Shown one piece after another: positions 60,094 through 64,000 of a DNA stretch of 64,000 bases. The notes below the pieces were generated by a model that searched no databases, had not been told where the DNA came from, and saw only the letters and a program-made list of their open reading frames with translations. A program made the translations under genes and the position numbers. The stretch is from positions 1 through 64,000 of the forward strand of contig NZ_LGHS01000066.1 in NCBI RefSeq assembly GCF_001202025.1, read 5' to 3'. Numbering within the stretch: the stretch's first letter is position 1; each line of letters opens with the position of its first letter. Origin of the DNA: Pseudorhodobacter aquimaris (GTDB lineage Bacteria > Pseudomonadota > Alphaproteobacteria > Rhodobacterales > Rhodobacteraceae).

Positions 60094-61890
60094 GTGATCT
60101 CACTCCCCGTTGAATACACGCCTCTGGTCGCGCTTTTCCTTATCGGCTGTCTGTTTGTTCTGTTCGTCCTTGAACGTTACCCGCCCGAGGTCACGGCGGC
60201 AGGCGTGGCGGCCATGTTTCTGATTTTGGGGCTGGTCAGCCATGACGCCGCCCTTTTGGCCTTTTCCAATCCGGCCCCGCTGACGATTGCGGCGATGTTT
60301 GTCATTTCCGGTGCTTTGGTGCGCACGGGGCTTTTGGATGCGCTGGCAGGGCGGATACTGGCTTGGGCCGAGGTCTCACCGGTTTGGGCCGGACTGGGGT
60401 TTGTGCTGGCGATCATTATCAGTTCCGGCATGGCCAATAATACCCCCGTTGTCCTGGTGCTGATCCCGATTGTGATCAAACTGGCGCAAAAGCTGGGTAT
60501 GGCGGAAACGCGGGTGCTGATCCCGCTGTCTTATGTGGCGATTTTGGGCGGTACGCTGACGCTGGTTGGCACCTCGACCAATATCCTTGTGGCGGGTGTC
60601 GCCCGCAATGACGGGCTTGATGCCTTTTCGATATTCGAGATAACGCCGATCGGTTTGGTTGTTGTCGTGGTCGGGCTGTGCGCCCTGGCCCTTCTTGGTC
60701 CGTTCCTTTTGCCCAAGCGGCACAGTGGCGGCACCGCACTTTCGGAACATGACACGGTTTACCTGACCGAGGTGAAAATCGCAGAGGATTTTGACGGTAT
60801 CGGCACGGTGCTTGGTTCGGTGGCGGCCTTTAAGCGTGCGGGGGTTCAGATCGTCGCCCTGCGTGATCAGGGTGTTTTACGCCGCGATGCATCACACGAT
60901 CATGTGCTGGCCGCAGGGGATGAGGTGATCTTGCGCGTGGATGCGGCAGAGCTGTTGACCCTCAAGAGCCTGCCAAAACTATCCTTGGGTGCGATACGCG
61001 GCGCGCCGCCGGTAAAGGATGCAGAAGACGAAGAGGAACTGGTCTTGGGACAGGTTATGATCAAGCCCAATCGCCGCCGCAGTCAGGGGGGCTTGGCAAG
61101 CCTGTCGCTGGGCCACCGCTACGGCTTGCAGGTCTTGGGGGCGTTCCGGCCGGGGCATAAATTCGGACCCGATCTGGAAACCGCCACCCTGCGCCCTGCC
61201 GATGTCTTGCTGGTCGAAGGGCCCCGCGCAGGGTTTGAGCGGCTGGAGCGGTCGGTCGACGTGGTGCCGATCAGCCGCCCCACGATCCGCCCCTACCGGC
61301 GCAGCCATGCGCCGATTGCCGCTTTGGCGATGCTGATGGTCATTGTTCTGGCCGCGCTGAATGTGGCGGATATCGCCATTCTGTCCCTGATCGCCGTGGC
61401 GATTTTGCTGATCACCCGCTGTATGGACAGCGATGAGGCTTGGGGCTTTCTGGACGGGGGGATATTGGTGCTGATCTTCTCGATGCTGATCATTGGGTTC
61501 GGGTTGCAGGAAACCGGTGCGGTTGCATTGGTGGTGGGCGGAATGGCCCCCTTTGTCGAGGGGTTGCCGCCCATCGTGATGCTGGCGGCCTTCTATCTGA
61601 TGACCTCGATCCTGACCGAGATCGTCAGCAACAATGCCGTCGCCATTATCGTCACCCCCATCGCCATCAGCCTTGCCGTGGCCGCAGGGGTCGATCCGCG
61701 GCCCTTTGTTGTGGCGGTGATGTTTGGTGCCAGTGCCAGCTTTGCCACGCCGATCGGCTATCAGACCAACACGTTGGTTTACGGCGCGGGCAACTACCGC
61801 TTTGCGGATTTTCTGCGCATCGGGGTGCCGATGAACCTGATCGTGGGGGCGGCAAGTGTGGCGGTGATCCCGATCTTCTTTCCGTTCTAA
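60094..61890 (+). CDS. SLC13-type permease with TrkA-C domain
   Basis: 598 aa from a GTG. Two blocks of helices, each with the SNT-type signature (GMANNTPVVLVLIPI and TEIVSNNAVAIIVTPIAI), separated by RCK_C/TrkA-C domains (about 210-390) such as VAAFKRAGVQIVALRDQGVL. Na+- or H+-coupled anion uptake (sulfate, dicarboxylate or similar); substrate not clear. Divergent from the OppA-like gene. Confidence 0.9.
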   Translation: MISLPVEYTPLVALFLIGCLFVLFVLERYPPEVTAAGVAAMFLILGLVSHDAALLAFSNPAPLTIAAMFVISGALVRTGLLDALAGRILAWAEVSPVWAGLGFVLAIIISSGMANNTPVVLVLIPIVIKLAQKLGMAETRVLIPLSYVAILGGTLTLVGTSTNILVAGVARNDGLDAFSIFEITPIGLVVVVVGLCALALLGPFLLPKRHSGGTALSEHDTVYLTEVKIAEDFDGIGTVLGSVAAFKRAGVQIVALRDQGVLRRDASHDHVLAAGDEVILRVDAAELLTLKSLPKLSLGAIRGAPPVKDAEDEEELVLGQVMIKPNRRRSQGGLASLSLGHRYGLQVLGAFRPGHKFGPDLETATLRPADVLLVEGPRAGFERLERSVDVVPISRPTIRPYRRSHAPIAALAMLMVIVLAALNVADIAILSLIAVAILLITRCMDSDEAWGFLDGGILVLIFSMLIIGFGLQETGAVALVVGGMAPFVEGLPPIVMLAAFYLMTSILTEIVSNNAVAIIVTPIAISLAVAAGVDPRPFVVAVMFGASASFATPIGYQTNTLVYGAGNYRFADFLRIGVPMNLIVGAASVAVIPIFFPF

Positions 61891-61901
61891 GCCGCCCCGG
61901 A

Positions 61902-62681
61902 TCAGCGGCGGCTTAGCAGGTCTGAATAAAACGCCGCGTCCAGCTGTTGCATAGAGGCCTCGGCGCAGCACATATGTTCGTCCATCGCCTTGGCGACGGC
62001 ATCCCGGTCGCGGCGCCTGAAGGCGGCGAGGAGCTCTTTGTGATAGGCGACATTGCGTGCGCCAAAGGCTTCGTGCTCTTGCAGGCTGCCGGCGCGGTAA
62101 TCCACCAGATCGCGGATAAGCCCGTTAAGGAATTGGCAAATGAAGACCAAAATCGGATTGTCGCTGGCCTCGGCCAGAATGTCGTGGAATTCGACCTCGG
62201 CTTGCCGCGCCAGCTCGCGCTCTTGTTCGTTGTTGGCGTTTTCGCACAGGCGGATGTTTTCCTCTAGCGCCGTCAGATGCGCCGCAGTAAGCCGGTGCAC
62301 CACATTCACCGCCAGCGCCACTTCCATGGATCGGCGCAGCTCATAGACATGTTTGAAGTCGAGCTTTTGAAAATGCAGGAATTGCCGCAATTGACGTGAT
62401 GCGATCTCGGCCGAGGTTTGTTGCACCTCGGGGCCGCCATTGGGGCCGGAATGCATGATCAGCAGCCCTTCCACCTCAAGCGCCTTGAGCGCCTCGCGCA
62501 TGGTCCCGCGAGAGCAGCCGTAGTGGTCTTGCAGCGCGCGTTCATTCGGAAGCCGGTCTTTGGGGCCAAGGTTTTCCCGCACAATCCAGCGCCGCAGATC
62601 CTCGGCGATCTGATCCGAGAGTTTGACCCTGCGCATCTTGGGCGCAGAGGAGGTGGTCGGGGTACGGCTCACGCGGGCCAT
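61902..62681 (-). CDS. GntR/FadR-type transcriptional regulator
   Basis: 259 aa. Winged helix KLSDQIAEDLRRWIVRENLG, RLPNERALQDHYGCSRGTMR EALKALE, then an FCD domain with metal-site His residues (VEFHDILAEAS, NVAYHKELL, MDEHM). Its start overlaps the end of the M81 peptidase gene by 13 bases, so it is co-transcribed with it and probably regulates that locus. Confidence 0.92.
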   Translation of the reverse strand: MARVSRTPTTSSAPKMRRVKLSDQIAEDLRRWIVRENLGPKDRLPNERALQDHYGCSRGTMREALKALEVEGLLIMHSGPNGGPEVQQTSAEIASRQLRQFLHFQKLDFKHVYELRRSMEVALAVNVVHRLTAAHLTALEENIRLCENANNEQERELARQAEVEFHDILAEASDNPILVFICQFLNGLIRDLVDYRAGSLQEHEAFGARNVAYHKELLAAFRRRDRDAVAKAMDEHMCCAEASMQQLDAAFYSDLLSRR

Positions 62682-64000
62682 CCTGTGATACTGTCCAAGG
62701 GGTAGATCGGCCTTTTTAGTCGTTCAAAGGAAAACAGGCTGTAGTCAGAGCTGGTGATACCGCCGCTGGCGCATTCGATCACCGCGCGCGACAGGGGCGA
62801 GAAGACCGGACGGCAATACATCCGCGATTTCAGGATCAGGTAACGTGCCGCCAGCGGGTCAATCCCTGCCGAGGTGAACACCCCCAGATCCCACGGCTCA
62901 TGCGGGCGCTCGGTGATCAGGATGGTCGCTTGTGGCGTTTGCAGTACCACGGCACGGCCCATGTCACAGGCCTGTCCGGTATAGATCGGGCCGCTCACCA
63001 CATAGCGCCCGTCGCTGCATGCTGTAACCTTGCCACGCAGGGGCAGCGGAGGCTGTGGCGCGATGAAGCCCTTGGCGATGGCCTTATTGCCAAGCGTCAC
63101 ATCTACTGTGGCGCCGGGGCCTGCTTGGGTCAGGGTTGCGACCAGTTCAGGGTCACAGATCGGGCCTGCGATGATCCCGTCCATCCCCTCGGCCAGTGCG
63201 GTGGCCAGCACATCCATATTGTCGCAACTGCCCCCCGACATGCAGTTATCGCCATGATCCAGCAACAATACCGGGCCGGTTCCGGGTTGATCGGCGGCAC
63301 TGCGTGCCTCTAGCAGGGATTGGGCGAGGGGCTGTTCGACGTAGACGAAATCCTCGCGCCGATCCCAAGCGCAGCGGGCCAGTTCACCGGCGAGACCGGT
63401 GGCCTGATCGGGGGTGGTGGCGACCGTCACGATCGACAGCCCCGCATCGGCAATATCGGACAGGCCAAAGCCGCCGAATACCGTGGCGGCCAGCACGCCG
63501 TTCTTGCCCTCGGCGGTGCGGGCCTGTTCGATCAGATCGGTCATCGCGCAATCGACTTCGGTATTCATTTTCAACGTATGCGGCAGCATCGGCGGATGTG
63601 AAAGCGCCATATGCGGGCGCAGTCCCTCGGAGAGCATCGCCTCGATGATGCGGGTCACATGCGCGCCGGTGGCATACATATCGATATGCGGATAGGTCTT
63701 GAACCCGACGATGCAATCACAGTTTTCAACGATCTTCGCGCTGATATTGCCATGCAGATCCAGCGCCACACCCAAGGGCACATCGGGGGCCAGCGCGCGG
63801 ATACGGGCCAGAAGCTCCCCCTCGCAATCCTCATGGCCCTGGCTGACCATCGCGCCGTGCAAGTCCAGCAAGATCACATCCACACCGCCCGCAACCGCGC
63901 GCAGCAACGGGGCGATCAGCGCCTCGAATACCTCATCAGGGCAGGGGCCGCTGGGGTTGGCCGTTGCCGCCAGCGGGGTGATCAGATCATCCCCGCGTTT
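62669..64000 (-). CDS. M81-family metallopeptidase (MlrC-like), partial at window end
   Basis: 444 codons present; the N-terminus continues beyond 64000. DUF1485/MlrC N-domain with VILLDLHGAMVSQGHEDCEG, ALDLHGNISAK and YPHIDMYATG, and the C-terminal domain with LLLDHGDNCMSGGSCDN. MlrC takes part in microcystin breakdown; relatives without it act on other small peptides or cyclic amides. Next to a peptide ABC transporter and a GntR regulator. Confidence 0.9.
   Translation of the reverse strand, partial: KRGDDLITPLAATANPSGPCPDEVFEALIAPLLRAVAGGVDVILLDLHGAMVSQGHEDCEGELLARIRALAPDVPLGVALDLHGNISAKIVENCDCIVGFKTYPHIDMYATGAHVTRIIEAMLSEGLRPHMALSHPPMLPHTLKMNTEVDCAMTDLIEQARTAEGKNGVLAATVFGGFGLSDIADAGLSIVTVATTPDQATGLAGELARCAWDRREDFVYVEQPLAQSLLEARSAADQPGTGPVLLLDHGDNCMSGGSCDNMDVLATALAEGMDGIIAGPICDPELVATLTQAGPGATVDVTLGNKAIAKGFIAPQPPLPLRGKVTACSDGRYVVSGPIYTGQACDMGRAVVLQTPQATILITERPHEPWDLGVFTSAGIDPLAARYLILKSRMYCRPVFSPLSRAVIECASGGITSSDYSLFSFERLKRPIYPLDSITGWPA

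Overview
The window is about 60 % GC and looks like a chromosomal segment of a Rhodobacteraceae (Roseobacter/Rhodobacter-type) alphaproteobacterium. The evidence is an sdhCDAB operon next to mdh-sucC-sucD-sucA-sucB-lpd, the ethylmalonyl-CoA pathway genes (mch, malyl-CoA thioesterase, ecm, ccr), a fabI-fabB-fabA-irr cluster, a FYDLN-acid protein, and a VPLPA-CTERM sorted protein. I could not assign a genus.

Layout. 1-3.5 kb is accessory DNA: a decayed IS21-family element with istA and istB both broken and carrying three small palindromic insertions, then a J-domain/repeat protein that has lost its 5' end, then an AT-rich stretch ending at the 3' end of a tRNA-Ala. 3.5-7 kb holds small housekeeping genes (FYDLN-acid protein, YgjP-like metallopeptidase, GntR regulator, deoD). 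7-12 kb is the leftward sdhCDA-lipoprotein-lipoprotein-fkbM-sdhB operon. 12-16 kb carries mesaconyl-CoA hydratase, DUF1737, NnrU-like, malyl-CoA thioesterase and a TSUP permease. 16-26.5 kb is the rightward TCA block. 26.5-30 kb is the divergent ecm/ccr pair. 30-35.5 kb has a RecD-like helicase, an Lrp-type RAM protein, pyrD, DUF952 and a 5'-nucleotidase-like protein, followed by tRNA-Gly. 35.6-43 kb has fabI-fabB-fabA facing irr, DUF2161, rimO and an AsmA protein. 43-49 kb holds leuC-leuD-(EEP nuclease)-leuB and accA-sugE. 49-64 kb holds a DUF4304-like protein, a TRAP transporter, a leishmanolysin-like protein, a peptide ABC transporter, an SLC13 permease, a GntR regulator, and an M81 peptidase cut by the window edge.

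How it works together. The centre of the window is carbon metabolism: acetyl-CoA enters through crotonyl-CoA carboxylase/reductase and ethylmalonyl-CoA mutase, passes mesaconyl-CoA hydratase and malyl-CoA thioesterase, and joins the TCA enzymes beside them. Tandem TGTGATCACA boxes with an identical 21-bp centre-to-centre distance lie upstream of both sdhC and sucC. A third copy is the core of a perfect 42-bp palindrome nearby, which suggests one undescribed regulator controlling the TCA segment.

Most unusual observations: the shared TGTGATCACA operator pairs and the 42-bp palindrome; two 27-bp insertions in the IS21 istB gene whose two overlapping hairpins differ by compensatory base pairs; single-base frameshifts in sucC and in the signal peptide of the leishmanolysin-like protein (true mutations or sequencing errors); and a 5'-nucleotidase-like protein lacking several canonical metal ligands.
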